Positions 33,953-44,321 of a stretch of 64,000 bases of DNA are shown here, piece by piece (the first letter of the stretch is position 1; every line of letters starts with the position of its first letter). Below the pieces are notes generated by a model. It saw nothing but the letters and a program-made list of their open reading frames with translations, searched no databases and was not told the origin of the DNA. The position numbers were made by a program, and so were the translations under genes. This DNA comes from Bemisia tabaci. Lineage: Eukaryota; Arthropoda; Insecta; Hemiptera; Aleyrodidae. The stretch lies in assembly GCF_918797505.1 (NCBI RefSeq), contig NC_092798.1, positions 49,560,985-49,624,984 on the forward strand, given 5' to 3'.

Positions 33953-34424
33953 TCTTCTCAAGAGAGAACGTAAAACAGCATTTATTGCTGCCGAGTTTCC
34001 CTTCGGAAATTGTATCTTCACCAAAAGGATCTTGGGCATTTCTAACTGAATATTTCACTGATTTTTCTTCTGACTCACTGGGAAAAAAAACACATTGGAT
34101 CTAGAGTCCAGACTCTTAAAAACATCGACAAGAAAAAATACTCTTGATTCAATCAGATTTAAGCTTACATCAAGAACCAAGCTTCTTAATTTGAGCGGAT
34201 TTCCCTTTGATTTAAGCTTAAATCTGATTGAATCAAGAGTCCTGTTTCTTGTCAATGTTTTCAAGAGTCTGGACTCTAGATCCGATGTGTTTTTTTCCAG
34301 TGCTTCATACAAAAATAGAAAAAACTTTAGACAAAAATTTCGTTGGCAGATTTATTTGAAAATTGAATTGTTTGAGTCATTTTGCTGACCTTCGAATGGA
34401 GTTACGTTCGTTCGTTCGGGAAAC
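33953..34424. mobile_element. Family HH element split by D5 (HH2)
   Basis: The left part (AGAGAACGTAAAACAGC, GATCTTGGGCATTTCTAACTG) aligns with HH1 at 51898 onward. The right end GGAGTTACGTTCGTTCG is the inverted partner. Without D5 it is about 243 bp. HH1 reads straight through the D5 site. Confidence 0.7.
34076..34302. mobile_element. Family D CACTG-type MITE (D5)
   Basis: 227 bp, CACTGGGAAAAAAAACAC to TTTTTTTCCAGTG, flanked by CT on both sides (34074-34075, 34303-34304). Collapsing one CT restores an alignment with HH1 of equal length, supporting a 2-bp duplication of non-TA sequence. Confidence 0.94.
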
Positions 34425-34665
34425 GATGGGATGTCGTCCACTGCTATTTTGTCTGAAATAACGTTAATTTTTGCGCACTTACGTCTCTTTTTCAGGATCT
34501 TGTTTTCATACAAATAAGTCGATTTTTGCAATTTTAGCTGAATCAGCGATCTTATCGAAATTAGATTACTCAGACGAATTTCAAAGAAAACTAATTCCGA
34601 AATTTCGAGTATTACGGCTCTCTTCTCTAACACGGCATCGTACCTGATTATTGATCCATCCTCGT

Positions 34666-34828
34666 CAGTGGCGATTCTTACAGGTTGGCAACCCTGCTTT
34701 TTCTCCATTTAAATGCATGTTAAACAATCGATTCTACCGTGAGGCAGCCCGCCTCACTTAGAATCGATATATTCAATGGCTTTAAACGGGGCATCAACAG
34801 TGTTGCCAACTTGCTGGAATCGTCACTG
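34666..34828. mobile_element. hAT-like MITE (DD1)
   Basis: Ends CAGTGGCGATTC and GAATCGTCACTG, with GGTTGGCAACCCTG and CAGTGTTGCCAAC inside and AATCGAT in both arms. 163 bp. Flanking 8-mers agree only 4 of 8. A single related end is at about 49493 (GCAGTGGCGACCC). Confidence 0.7.
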
Positions 34829-34964
34829 ATCGACACGCGTCACCCGTTGCGTGGTTCGCTAACGACCGAGAAACCGGGACTTGAGGGAGGTATCCGTCAA
34901 GTTGGTAACGACCCGAAGGATGTCGCCATTCGGGGGTCGTCATGCACGTGACGTCGACGTCGGG

Positions 34965-34992
34965 GGTCGCGCGGGGGGGGGGGGGGGGGGGG
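34965..34992. repeat. G homopolymer run
   Basis: About 20 G residues follow GTCGCGC. Its length is likely unstable and may be inaccurate in the assembly. Confidence 0.9.
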
Positions 34993-35174
34993 CTCGGTAA
35001 TCTTGGCGGAGGCCGGGTCTGACGCACAGACGTCACCGGCAAAAGGCGGGAAAGAATGGGAGCGGAGCATGTGGTGTCGTCTCCAGATGCAAAAGTATCC
35101 CGCTTAACGAGCCGAGTATACAAATCGGCTCTCGCCTCATGATCGTGTTCGTACTGCTCGTGGCGTACCAGCCG

Positions 35175-35600
35175 CAGGGTTGCCACAGTCAGGGAATACC
35201 GGGATAATGCAGGGAAAATGATGAAAATGTCAGGGAAAACTACGAAAATGTCAGAGAAAATGTTGGGTCACCTTATTTGATAAATGTTGCATGAAGGAAC
35301 ATTATTCTGGCTCATTTTAGAACAACAATATGCATGGTTTCCTATGCAGAAACGTGCTTTGACAAAAATGGGAAACTAATGGTGCATGCGTTGTTTCTAC
35401 GCTGAGCAGAAATATAGTTCAGGATAATACCCATTAGGCAAATGGTGAAATGTCAGGAAAAATGACGAGAATTCTCAAAAATTATATTAGCGGTCACCTT
35501 TATTTTGATTACATCTTGCAATGAGACACTATTATTCTAGCTCATTTTAGAAATAACATAGTGTCATTGGTCCTTATGAGTACGTGATTTTAGACAAGAC
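35175..35600. mobile_element. CAGGGTTGCCAC end and X-family fragments
   Basis: 35175 onward shows CAGGGTTGCCACAGTCAGGG with several AGGGAAAA words, like one end of a hAT-type element. No matching right end was found. 35285-35425 and 35515-35600 are X-family fragments (TTCTGGCTCATTTTAGAA, GTTTCCTATGCAGA). Confidence 0.55.
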
Positions 35601-35872
35601 AGTTGACAAAAATGTGATACGTTGTGTCGACGCGAGGAAAATTTGCTCGATATATTATATGCTTGACATCGGCGAAAGGCAGGTTTTCTTTGTTTTTTTG
35701 ATCTTAAATACCGAACCAGGATCATGACTTGAAGGTTCCTAAACAGAAGAAAAATCGCTAAGATTGTCGAAAAATGACGTTCAGTAGTTTTCCATGCAGA
35801 GAAGTAAGTATGACGGGGTAGTCTGCAACGCCGCAAACCGAAATACGCATTTCTGCAGTTTCACCATCGCAT
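35600..35872 (-). mobile_element. Family K, partial (K6)
   Basis: The right part matches K (GTAGTTTTCCATGCAG, GCCGCAAACCGAAATACGC, CAGTTTCACCATCGCA). The left end is not recognisable. Confidence 0.6.
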
Positions 35873-35879
35873 GGTTAAC

Positions 35880-36698
35880 ACTGTGATTCAGGGAGGTTTT
35901 AGAACGTGGTAAGGAAGGAGGCCCTCCTTTGGAGGGGTGCTTCGGTGGTAAAAGAGGTTTAAGAAGGACCTTAAAAGTATAACATTGGAAAGAGATTCTA
36001 AGGAAACAGATGCGGGATACCAGGGATTTTCCGCTGCAAAAAATGAACCAGTTGAATGGTAAATCTCACAAAAATTCGCAGTTTGAATGCGGTTTACGTT
36101 CAAAACATCAACATTTTACAGTTCGAAGTCCAAAACATAAGAAAATGTTGTAAATCTACAAAATTTGACCAACTGCCTACCCCGAAAAAAATATTTGTGT
36201 TCTTGTGTGACTTTTTGTCAATGTTGGGAGTGATACACGAATCAACCAAATTTTCATGTTGCGATTTCGGTTTAGTTTCCGTTGAAATTACCACTGAAGA
36301 GAAACAGAGCTCTTCAAGCCCCTGACCCCTTCTGACCCCTCTGCGAGAGTGGGCATTTTTTTGAAACGCCTTTACCTATTTCCCGAGCCCAAAACAGTGA
36401 CACAGACACACTGAAAGAAACATGAGCCGGTAAGAGACGAAGAACACGCCGGGACCGTTATTATACAAGCAAGATCTCTAATTTACAGGAGCCTTCGCGT
36501 GTTGTTAAACGCGCAACACACTGCCTCGCGACCTGTAAGTTGTATGCCAAGCAATTTCTCCAGGACGACAAAAAACAATTCCGACGTCTGAATCGGCCCC
36601 TGGAGAGTAGGCCACCACCGCCGCGCCGAGGCAATAAAATGACGTCATCCGTGAGTGTCCTCTCCGGGAACAATCAAGGGGCCAAGGAGACGGAGTTT
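35880..36698. other. Low-copy stretch, no gene
   Basis: Short opposing frames at 36056-36325 without domains. No inverted repeats. GC content rises towards 36600. Confidence 0.35.
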
Positions 36699-36702
36699 AC
36701 CT

Positions 36703-36954
36703 CTGCCGGCTAAGGAAAAACGCCGTATGAGCCTTCAGGCGTTGCCAAATTTCATTCGATAAAACACGAATTTCCTGGTAAACCTCTGAACATTTTTCTT
36801 CTAAATTTTCGGATAATTTTGTGCGCAATTTCACCCATAGCTCCTGAAAATCTCAAGTGAAAATAGTCATTACTTTCCTTATAAATGAGCGTTTTACTGA
36901 AGGAAATTTGGCAACGCCTGAAGGTTCATACGGCGTTCTTCCTTGGCACGGGAG
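36703..36954. mobile_element. Family A MITE (A4)
   Basis: The clearest A copy, 252 bp. Ends CTGCCGGCTAAGGAAAAACG and GTTCTTCCTTGGCACGGGAG, with a perfect 4-bp duplication ACCT (36699-36702, 36955-36958). Inner arms are GCCTTCAGGCGTTGCCAAAT and its complement. Confidence 0.93.
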
Positions 36955-37219
36955 ACCTGATCTGTGTCTCTTCTCGCCGGTGTCAAATGTAATCTAGTGG
37001 CCCGTTTAGGTTATCTATTGCCCTGGCGGAGTCTCCGGTGGCGGTCCCGCTGCGTTACTCTGATTCGGTGTTGTCTAGATTGGCTCCTTGTACAGGGTGA
37101 CGTGCCTGTTGGAAAGCTAGGAGACACTTACAGAAGTCAGGAAAATGTGTCTACATTCTGACAGATTCGGGTCTTACGATTCCTAGCATACGTTGGATGG
37201 ATAAAACGGTGTGGCCAAT
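36955..37219. other. Low-copy stretch, no gene
   Basis: A 65-codon plus-strand frame at 36964-37161 is not recognised. Sequence TTGTACAG at about 37095 could be a splice acceptor, but nothing around it supports an exon. Confidence 0.3.
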
Positions 37220-37869
37220 GGAGATGTTGCATGTGTGAGGAATTTGCGATTTGACTGCTGATTCTTGTGTAAAAGTTTGCGAGAAACACGATGGTGCCAC
37301 TGGTTTTCTCTTAAATTAACTTCCAAGCTCAAAAAAAGCTCTCAAGTTGAGGCCAAAATGGAGGGGATATCCCACGCTATCCTGAGAGTTCACCTCTATA
37401 TCAAGACAAACTTTCCATGCAAATATAGGGAGCAAATACATTAGCAGGGTTACCGTGTTTTCAGCTTTGGAGTCCCAAATAAAGTGGCAGCCCTGTCAAT
37501 GTATTTGCTTCCTATCTTTGCTATCTAGTTTAAAAATTAGAACCTAACGTAGAGCGGAGCGGCATGCTGCCGGCGTGAGACCCACTGGCGCCTACAAACC
37601 TAAATAGATACTGCAAGCATTGCGCAATGCTTGAAGTATCCATTTAGGTTTGTAGGCGCTGATGCGCGTTCCGCGAGTTTGTCTTGATGTAGAGGTGGAC
37701 TCTCAGGGTAGGGTGGGATATCCCCTCCATTTTGGCCTCAACTTGAGAGCTTTATTTGAGCTTGGGAGTTAATTTCAGAGAAAACCAGTGGCACCATCGT
37801 GTTTCTCGCGAACTTTTACACAAGAATCAGTAGTCAAATCGCAAATTCCTCACACATGCAACATCTTCC
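37220..37869. mobile_element. Family B palindrome carrying C2 (B2)
   Basis: The left arm starts GGAGATGTTGCATGTGTGAG and the right arm ends CACATGCAACATCTTCC. C2 (37523-37669) sits just right of the centre, inside the CTTTGC..GAGTTTGTC segment. Net length is about 500 bp, as in B1. Confidence 0.9.
37523..37669 (+). mobile_element. Family C foldback element (C2)
   Basis: Starts near AGTTTAAAAATTAGAACC and ends GCGTTCCGC. The core hairpin at 37587-37660 (GGCGCCTACAAACCTAAATA and complement around GCATTGCGCAATGC) matches C1 and C3. Inserted into B2. Confidence 0.85.
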
Positions 37870-37966
37870 ATTTGTATTTGTGCGGCTTGGAAAAATTTGT
37901 GAGGAGGGGAGAGAGGGCTCATTTACTCCTCACTGCATCTGCTGGTATCGGAGGACTACATATCGA

Positions 37967-38035
37967 TGGCCTAAGTGCGAAACCACGTATCTCCGTTTGC
38001 GACGCTGTAGACTTCCTCGAGTTAATGTAATATTG
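37967..38035 (+). mobile_element. Family K, fragment (K7)
   Basis: Only the left arm is present (CGAAACCACGTATCTCCG, TTTGCGACGCTGTAGACTTC), next to a B end. Confidence 0.6.
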
Positions 38036-39060
38036 TAAATTATGTATATGTATATTGAAATTTTCACAAAATGCCTCTAGGAAAATTTTCAAACGAATAT
38101 CTAATTTGTTTGAAGAAAACTAAAAAAAAGTGTTTCATCTCAGCAATCCCCTCGTACCAGTGTACCTCTTGAAATTATCCGAATCTCTCAGCTCAATTAC
38201 TCATGGCGTTTTGCGTCCCGACTTCGCATTTTATTGCAAGTTCGATTAATTTTCAAAAGGAATTTCATTTTTAAAAGTCAAGATGCGAGCGTCAAGGATC
38301 TCTCGACTTTCTGAAATATTCGCACTTATATTAGAGAGAGCTGTGCGAAAAAAGCTCGGAAGTTGCGATGGGAACTTTAATATCTAATAAATTGAGGCAA
38401 GCACAGCGAGATATTGTCTTTATTCGTGAGAAACATCCCAAACTATGTGAGTTATTCTTGGGAATTGAGATGCATGCCTTTGAAGCCCTTTGAATGAAAC
38501 TCTCCCCAAGACAAGATTAATACATCCGGTTGCTGCTGAGAACGCATGTAATTTACGATGCTTTCAAAAAGCTTCGCATCTAAAGTCTCATTTTTCACAT
38601 CTGCCAAACGAAGAACCTTAAATACCTTGGAATTGAATATTTACCGCAAATTACAGTTCATATTCGGGCACTTTTCCGATAGAGCCTACTAAAAATAGCT
38701 CTCGCAGAAAATATTTCTTCACACACTGAAGTCACCCTTTCCCCATTATCAATCGGACGCTTGCGCCCCATCACATTAAAAATTGGACCCTGGACATTTT
38801 AAAAACAACCTACAGCTGCGGCTTGATTATTGACTTAGATAGACAAGCAATACATAAAGAAGACGATGGAGCGATCTTTTGGGTTGAAATGGATGGTTGT
38901 TATAGACTAGGCGGGTAAATGATAGAATAATTAGACTAGTGGGTTGGCGTCAGTTGGTGTAAAACTACTCCTAGTTATTATAATATTTCCTTAAAATCTT
39001 TAGATACCTTAAATTAAAGAATTCTCTGGAAAATTGAAATAGAAACAATATCTGTAAGTT
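38036..39060. other. Low-copy AT-rich stretch, no gene
   Basis: No repeat copies apart from a weak resemblance of 38890-38950 to 320-360 (GTTATAGACTA). No frame of interest. Confidence 0.4.
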
Positions 39061-39061
39061 A

Positions 39062-39128
39062 GCCTGAAAATCCCTATTTTATTGAAAAGAATCTGGCAAC
39101 GTTCGTTGGCTCATACGTCGTTTTTTCT
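39062..39128 (+). mobile_element. Family A, right end only (A7)
   Basis: TCTGGCAACGTTCG, then GGCTCATACGTCG, then TCTTAGCACAGCAG matches the A right arm. The left half is missing. Other solo A right ends lie near 60805-60872 and, decayed, 3942-3998. Confidence 0.65.
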
Positions 39129-39224
39129 TAGCACAGCAGCATAGGATTTGTGTGATTCAAAGTCCCCTTTGATTCAATGCATTTGCACTTACCTCCATTT
39201 ACTACAGATGCGTTCAATAAATAC

Positions 39225-39388
39225 CATTGGCGAAGCGTGACTGACCTATTATCGATATATCCCCATTTGAAGCTGTGGTAAAGAATCGATCATTAAGGTG
39301 CTCGTTGCGAACATTCTGCGTATCGATCTTTTTCCGTAGCTTTAAACGGCAGACCAATCGATGTATCGCAAAGGACGCCAAGGCACTG
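39225..39388 (-). mobile_element. hAT-type MITE, family L (L2)
   Basis: CATTGGCGAAGCGTGA to GACGCCAAGGCACTG, 164 bp. The interior has TAAAGAATCGATCATTAAGG and AATCGATGTATCGCAAAG. No clear duplication remains. Confidence 0.85.
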
Positions 39389-39936
39389 AATGGAATGCGT
39401 CTCATAAATGCGTCCAATTTTCTATGGAGGAGGGGAAAAATGGACCTCGTCGACATAAAAATCTCCACCTGGCGATTACAAGCTTTCGAGGGGCATAATC
39501 ACTCCAATCAATCGTGAGCCGTAAAATCCGAGGAGGCGTGACTGGGGCCCAGACAATCGGAGAAGTTGGCGTCGTATTTATCCAATAACGAGCTGGAAAA
39601 TGCTTACTCTATAGCTTCACATTTTAGTCGGAATCCCGCATTACGAAATACGCATTCATACAAAGTTTACTTCTCATTAAGGATTCAAGACAGGCTTTGC
39701 TTGAGAGCATAACCATTCGGCTCATGCGAGCTCGCCGCCCCGCGCGCCACCGTCGCTTTGTATCGCCGCTCAGTTGCCACCTCCTGGTTCTTTAGCCCTT
39801 GATGTATTTCAATGCATGAGGTTTGAGTGCCTCTTTAGACAGAATATGGCCACCATCGGATCGATTAGGGGGACCTTTTCGAGATTATTTTTCGCCCAAT
39901 CCAATGGTGCCTGGTGAGCTGATCATTGAAATTGAT

Positions 39937-40065
39937 AGACAAAGCTGTGGACAAAGCGCTAGACAAAGTAATAGACGAAGCGATAGACAAAATGATGAAC
40001 AAAGTGATAGACAAAGCTATAGACAAAGTGATAGACGAAGCAATACATAGAGCGATAGACAAAGA
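39937..40065 (+). repeat. 12-bp tandem repeat, about 11 units
   Basis: The unit is GATAGACAAAGC with variants (GACGAAGCGATA, GATGAACAAAGT). The period is a multiple of three, so all frames stay open: one reads repeated DKAIDKVID and another DRQS. Stop codons flank it and no homologous protein is recognised. Confidence 0.9.
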
Positions 40066-40107
40066 AAGCAATTTGCAGCATAGACTGCATTTTGCAACAA
40101 GGAAGTC

Positions 40108-40365
40108 AATGCCTGAAGTGCGAGACCCTGTATCTCTGTTTGCGATGTTGCAGACTTTCAGTCATACGTTATTTTTTCCTTGGAAAATAAGTCAACCAAT
40201 TTTTTTAGAATTTCTTTGACTTTTCCTCTGTGTTTGTAGAATATTCTGTATACATTTCCAGCCAATAAGTTGACTTGTTCCTCTCAGCGAAAACAAACTA
40301 GGAGCGGAGATTTTCAAACACCTCAATGAAGACACGTGGTGTCGCACTTGAGTCATCGAAGCACT
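40108..40365. mobile_element. Family K MITE (K8)
   Basis: Ends TGAAGTGCGAGACCC and GGTGTCGCACTTGAG are inverted. The interior matches K (TGTTGCAGACTTTCAGTCAT, TTTTTAGAATTTCTTTGAC). It begins about 40 bp after the 12-bp tandem repeat. Confidence 0.75.
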
Positions 40366-40385
40366 GTTTCTGACTCATAAATAAA

Positions 40386-40702
40386 GGCGCCTATCTGCGT
40401 AGGGAAAGTAATAGCACACTTGTTGTTTATTTAAGTGGCTTGGCAATAGTAATTGAGGAGCTTTCCAGAAAAAGAGCACACAGCAAAAAATCACGTTTGG
40501 AAAAAATGCATCTGAAGTTTCCATCATTACTCTGGTCACTGACTATGACTTATTTTCGAAATTGAGAGTCCAAAATGTTATGTAAGTTACCATTAGTGGC
40601 CAGAAAGTAATGATGGAAACTTAAAATACATTTTTTTAAATGCAAATTTTTTGCTTTGTGCTCTTTTTCCGGAAAGCTCCTCAATTGCAAAATGGAGTGT
40701 AT
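40386..40702. mobile_element. Family X, partial, split by AA (X4)
   Basis: Flanking words CTATCTGCGTAGGGAAAGTA, CTTGTTGTTTATTTAAG and, after AA, AATTGCAAAATGGAGT reproduce the X right half. The left GGATT end is missing. Confidence 0.6.
40455..40682. mobile_element. Palindromic MITE (AA)
   Basis: Arms GAGGAGCTTTCCAGAAAAAG and its complement, with AAGTTTCCATCATTACT and its complement inside, 228 bp. AATT flanks both sides (40451-40454, 40683-40686). X copies have a single AATT here, consistent with a 4-bp duplication. The GAGGAGCTT end resembles family T. Confidence 0.85.
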
Positions 40703-41110
40703 TTGAATGCTGTTAAAATTTCCCTTCATACTATTAAAATTTCCTGTTTTTGACTTATTCTTCGTCTATAAACTTCAATGATCAGACATAGTATTTCCAT
40801 GAAAGGATGGTCAAGGGTTTAGTATAGCCATTCTGTTGGCGCGTATACGTAGTATACCGCCTTTGCGATCGTTTCGACCCCCCCCCTCGATACAATAACC
40901 GAGTCCCCTAGTTCCTTACCGAAAAGTGACTACCGCGAACTTCTGAGATTTTCCAAAGCGTGTAAAAAGTTTACTAATCCGTCAATAATAATGATTAAAA
41001 TTTGTTTCTCATTCTGGGGCTCGCTAGTTTATGTGTAATGAATACCAAGAGTCTACGTTTCTTGGTTTTTTTTAAAAAAACCTTAGAATGGGGCGCGCTG
41101 ATTTAAAATA
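40703..41110. other. Low-copy stretch, no gene
   Basis: Includes a C run near 40880. No repeats are recognised. It lies directly upstream of the candidate promoter at 41115. Confidence 0.35.
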
Positions 41111-41114
41111 TGCA

Positions 41115-41122
41115 TATATAAG
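41115..41122 (+). promoter_or_regulatory. Candidate TATA box
   Basis: TATATAAG lies 60 bp upstream of an ATG that opens a signal-peptide-like frame. A possible initiator-like CCAGTTC is at 41156, somewhat farther than the usual spacing of about 30 bp. Evidence is by sequence only. Confidence 0.3.
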
Positions 41123-41174
41123 CGGAAGCAAGCGAACTGATTCGAGGATGGCTGACCAGTTCGGCACTCCTTGA

Positions 41175-41294
41175 ATGAGAATTTCACTCACTCCGTTTTG
41201 TTCACAACGTTGCTTTGACATATCTCCACAACACTGTTATCCTTTTCAAAAGTTGGTACTCCTTGCTCTGATAGCCGGGGCCACCAGGATAGTG
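41175..41294 (+). CDS. Candidate first exon of a secreted protein
   Basis: The ATG at 41175 opens 40 codons in phase 0, ending at a consensus donor (GTG|GTAAGT, 41295). The last third reads QKLVLLALIAGATRIV, a hydrophobic stretch after a lysine that looks like a signal-peptide core, though the preceding 27 residues are long for an n-region. Short signal-peptide exons behind a TATA box are common in insect cuticle and other secreted-protein genes. No second exon was found. The frame stays open past the donor for 25 codons, so it may be chance. Confidence 0.22.
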
Positions 41295-41299
41295 GTAAG

Positions 41300-42020
41300 T
41301 GCAATCTGTGATGAGCCTCGAGACTCATTAGACCATTTGCTAAACGTGGCTCATACAGGAGTCCACTAAGCCCTCTCGTCCCCACGCTCCTGATCACTGC
41401 GTCGGCGTCACGAAGAACAATGGGCCTTGGGTCCCAACGCGGCCGATACCCGTACCCCAATTACTCACGCTTCATTAACCATTTCACCGTCACGCTAGGA
41501 TTCATCCAATTTTCAAAAAAAATTGTTTCGCATGTATTTAGCAATTTTTTCCTTACTCTCCGTTAAAACACAAATAAAAAGAGACCTCATTCATAAAAAT
41601 CGGCCGAATAGAAGAGAAGTTACAGTAATCGAAATCCGAAGAAATCAACAAAACCTCGACTCCTCGATACGAAAAATAAAATGAAGGGGAAAAAAAGAAA
41701 GTATAAATTACAATTAAATATAATTGACCTCAAAATTTGACAAACAATTCATTTATATACCTAACGCTGAAAAAACTGGGAGAAATTACAAAAAATTTGC
41801 CTCTTGCAAGGGGCTTCTTTGTAAGAATTTTGACCTGAAGACAACGGTCGAATAACAGCAGTACTCCATACAATACACGGTGTGCCTGAACGAGTTAAAC
41901 ATTTTTCATACGTCCAAATCGAAAAATCTTTATATTTTTAACTACAATGTTTCTTGAATCGTTTAAGCAAAAAAAAAAAAAAAAAAAAAAATTCCGTCGA
42001 GATTCTGGAACGCAAAGGCG
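41300..42020. other. Low-copy stretch with poly(A) run
   Basis: If the preceding exon is real, this would be intron. A run of more than 20 A lies at about 41970. No repeat copies or coding frames are recognised. Confidence 0.35.
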
Positions 42021-42937
42021 CTTTAAAAGTATTCTGGGGCTATAATAGCTAAATCACCGGTAGTAAATTCGTTATATTATTAAAAAGAAATTGACTCCAT
42101 AGTTTAATTCCTTAGTTTCTTGAATACGATTATTTTAAGCACTTAAACATTTATACCACCAATTTTAGCCATGGGGTGATTTCCTGAGAGCCGATAATAT
42201 CACGAATTTCTCATAGAACCCCTCAACAGTGGCTTGCTTTTTTGGCAGCCGATTCGGCCATCGAACCGGAGTTTAAATGGAAGCTGATAATAACCCAAAG
42301 CTCTGAGAAAAATTTTGAGATGAGTATAAGAACGGTTTGTTGTAAGTAGCGAGGAGAGGCGGGCAAAGCGGCTAAAATCCTATCTAATTTTTACAGTTTT
42401 TCTGTTGAATTAATGTTGCCGCGGGCTTCTGACTGTCCACACATAGTTCTGTTCAGCATATCGATACATAAGTATTTACATTTTACATACGTAGAATCTA
42501 ATTTTCACGTCGGGGAGTTGACATATTTTGATTTTTTCGATTTTATACGGAAAATTGATGGTTTTTCGGGATTGAAATTATTATTGTTTCATGAAAAATA
42601 AATGCACCCAAAATGACTATAGCATATTGATTCTTACACATTTGCACTCACAAAATTGGTTGGTAAATTCAACGAGTGGGTGCATCGACCTGGTATATCA
42701 AGTTTCTGCAATTTTTTACGGCAAATCAGTAGATTTTCGGGATGTAGATTGCTTACTTTCAATTCATGAATGAATAAAGCAACGACATGGTTGAACTTCT
42801 TTGCATGGAAAGACGTTTAAAATAACAAAATCAAGACGTATTTAATGCAATTGCATTTATATCGAGTCAATTTCTTTTCAATAATATAACGGGATTTTTA
42901 CTACCGGTGATTTGGGTATTTTAGCCCCAAAATACCT
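42021..42937. mobile_element. Long-TIR element (GG)
   Basis: TIRs of about 75 bp: left TATTCTGGGGC, AAATCACCGGTAGTAAA and AAAAGAAATTGACTC; right the complement of each. About 917 bp with an AT-rich interior. An internal direct repeat (ACGG-AAAT, GATTTTTCGGGAT type words at 42530 and 42710) is present. No transposase. Confidence 0.75.
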
Positions 42938-43370
42938 TTAAATCGACTTTATCTTCTAGGAGTTCGACAGAATTTTTCCTTTCTTCGCTTAAATTATTCC
43001 GTAGCACTTTTCTTCAAGAATCTGATAAGATTTTGCTTGAGGCAGATCAAAAAACTTAAATTCGATCGAATAGCTTTCTACTTTCACAATACACGGTCTC
43101 GTCAAGGTGCGTCTTTGACCTCGCAGTGTTGGATCGTGAATTCTCTTTTTATGCTGTTTGCCTATTTTGAAATCTCTGTAAATGAAAACTAAAGGGGTTG
43201 ATATGTGCGAGTTAATGACGCGCCTTATCAACACATTGTGTTGGAGTTCACTGCTTGTTTTTATTATGTGACGTCATCGACAACGTGGCACCCCATCACC
43301 CAGATCCGTCTTCCGCTTTGCACCCTCCGCCCTTTATTCTCCGAGTGCGCACATTTCGTCATCCCTCTGA
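42938..43370. other. Low-copy stretch, no gene
   Basis: An 81-codon minus-strand frame (42989-43234) is not recognised. No repeats. Confidence 0.35.
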
Positions 43371-43373
43371 CAT

Positions 43374-43462
43374 AAGGACGTATCTCGATTACCACATGAG
43401 CCCTGGAAAGCGTAGAGTTGGACGGAAAACAAGGCTCATGCGGGCATCGAGATACGCCGTTA
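43374..43462. repeat. Family BB hairpin (BB3)
   Basis: The best-preserved BB copy. GGACGTATCTCGATTACCAC then ATGAGCCCTGG pairs with GGCTCATGCGGGCATCGAG then ATACGCC. About 89 bp with a loop of about 20 nt. Confidence 0.8.
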
Positions 43463-43776
43463 CGCCGAAGGAGTGACGATTTTCCCTCCCTTATCCGCCG
43501 CCTGCTTTTTCGAAATTGTCTCTTTGTGTCAAGGTTTGCTCAATCCCGGAGGAGTGGAAGTATTTCTTTTTTTAAAATCTACAACCGTTGGTTATGCATG
43601 ACAGAATAATGGAGGGCTCATCTCAATGGGAGGAAGTCTTTGTGGGATTGTAGTGTGGTCTGTCTCACGTAAAATTTTGTGGAAAACCGATGAGTTCATG
43701 AAAAAGTTCAAAAAAGCATCTCTTAAAGAAGGCTGATCTAAGCTGATCTAAATCCGACCAATCAAAAATCGATTAT

Positions 43777-44253
43777 GGAGATGTTGCGTGTGTGAGGAAT
43801 TCACGATTTGACTGTTGATTCTTATGTAAAAGTTCGCGAGAAACACGATGGTGCCACTAGTTTTTTCTGAAATCAACTCCCAAGCTCAAAAACAGCTCTC
43901 AAGATGAGGCCAAAACGTAGGGGATATCCCACGCTATCCTGAGCGTCCACTTCTACATCAAAACAAACTCTCCATGCAAAGATAGGGAGCAAATATATTA
44001 GCTGTGAATCAGTGATGCCGTGTTTTCAGTTCAGAAGAGTCCCTAAACAAAGTGGCAGCGGCAGCCCTGTCAATGTATTTGCTCCCTATCTTTGCACGGA
44101 GAGTTTGTTTTGATGTAGAGGTGGACTCTCAGAATAGCGAGGGATATAGCGAGTTGATTTCAGGGAAAACCAGTGGCCACATCGTGTTTCTCGCAAACTT
44201 TTACATAAGAATCAACGGTCAAATCGCAAATTCCTCACACATGCAACATCTCC
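43777..44253. mobile_element. Family B long palindrome (B3)
   Basis: GGAGATGTTGCGTGTGTGAG to CACATGCAACATCTCC. Flanks ATTAT on the left and ATTAT on the right match. The right arm has a small deletion around the GGGATATCCC region. About 477 bp. Confidence 0.88.
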
Positions 44254-44321
44254 ATTATCCGAAAGACTCTTAGAAATCGTTTGGATGATTAAAAATCGAC
44301 CGATTTTTCCCTCATCAAATG

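Noticed and set aside
41188..41460. 90-codon minus-strand frame (MGYGYRPRWDPRPIVL...)
   Set aside because: No domain is recognised and it overlaps the better-supported plus-strand exon candidate. It is kept only as a possible alternative.
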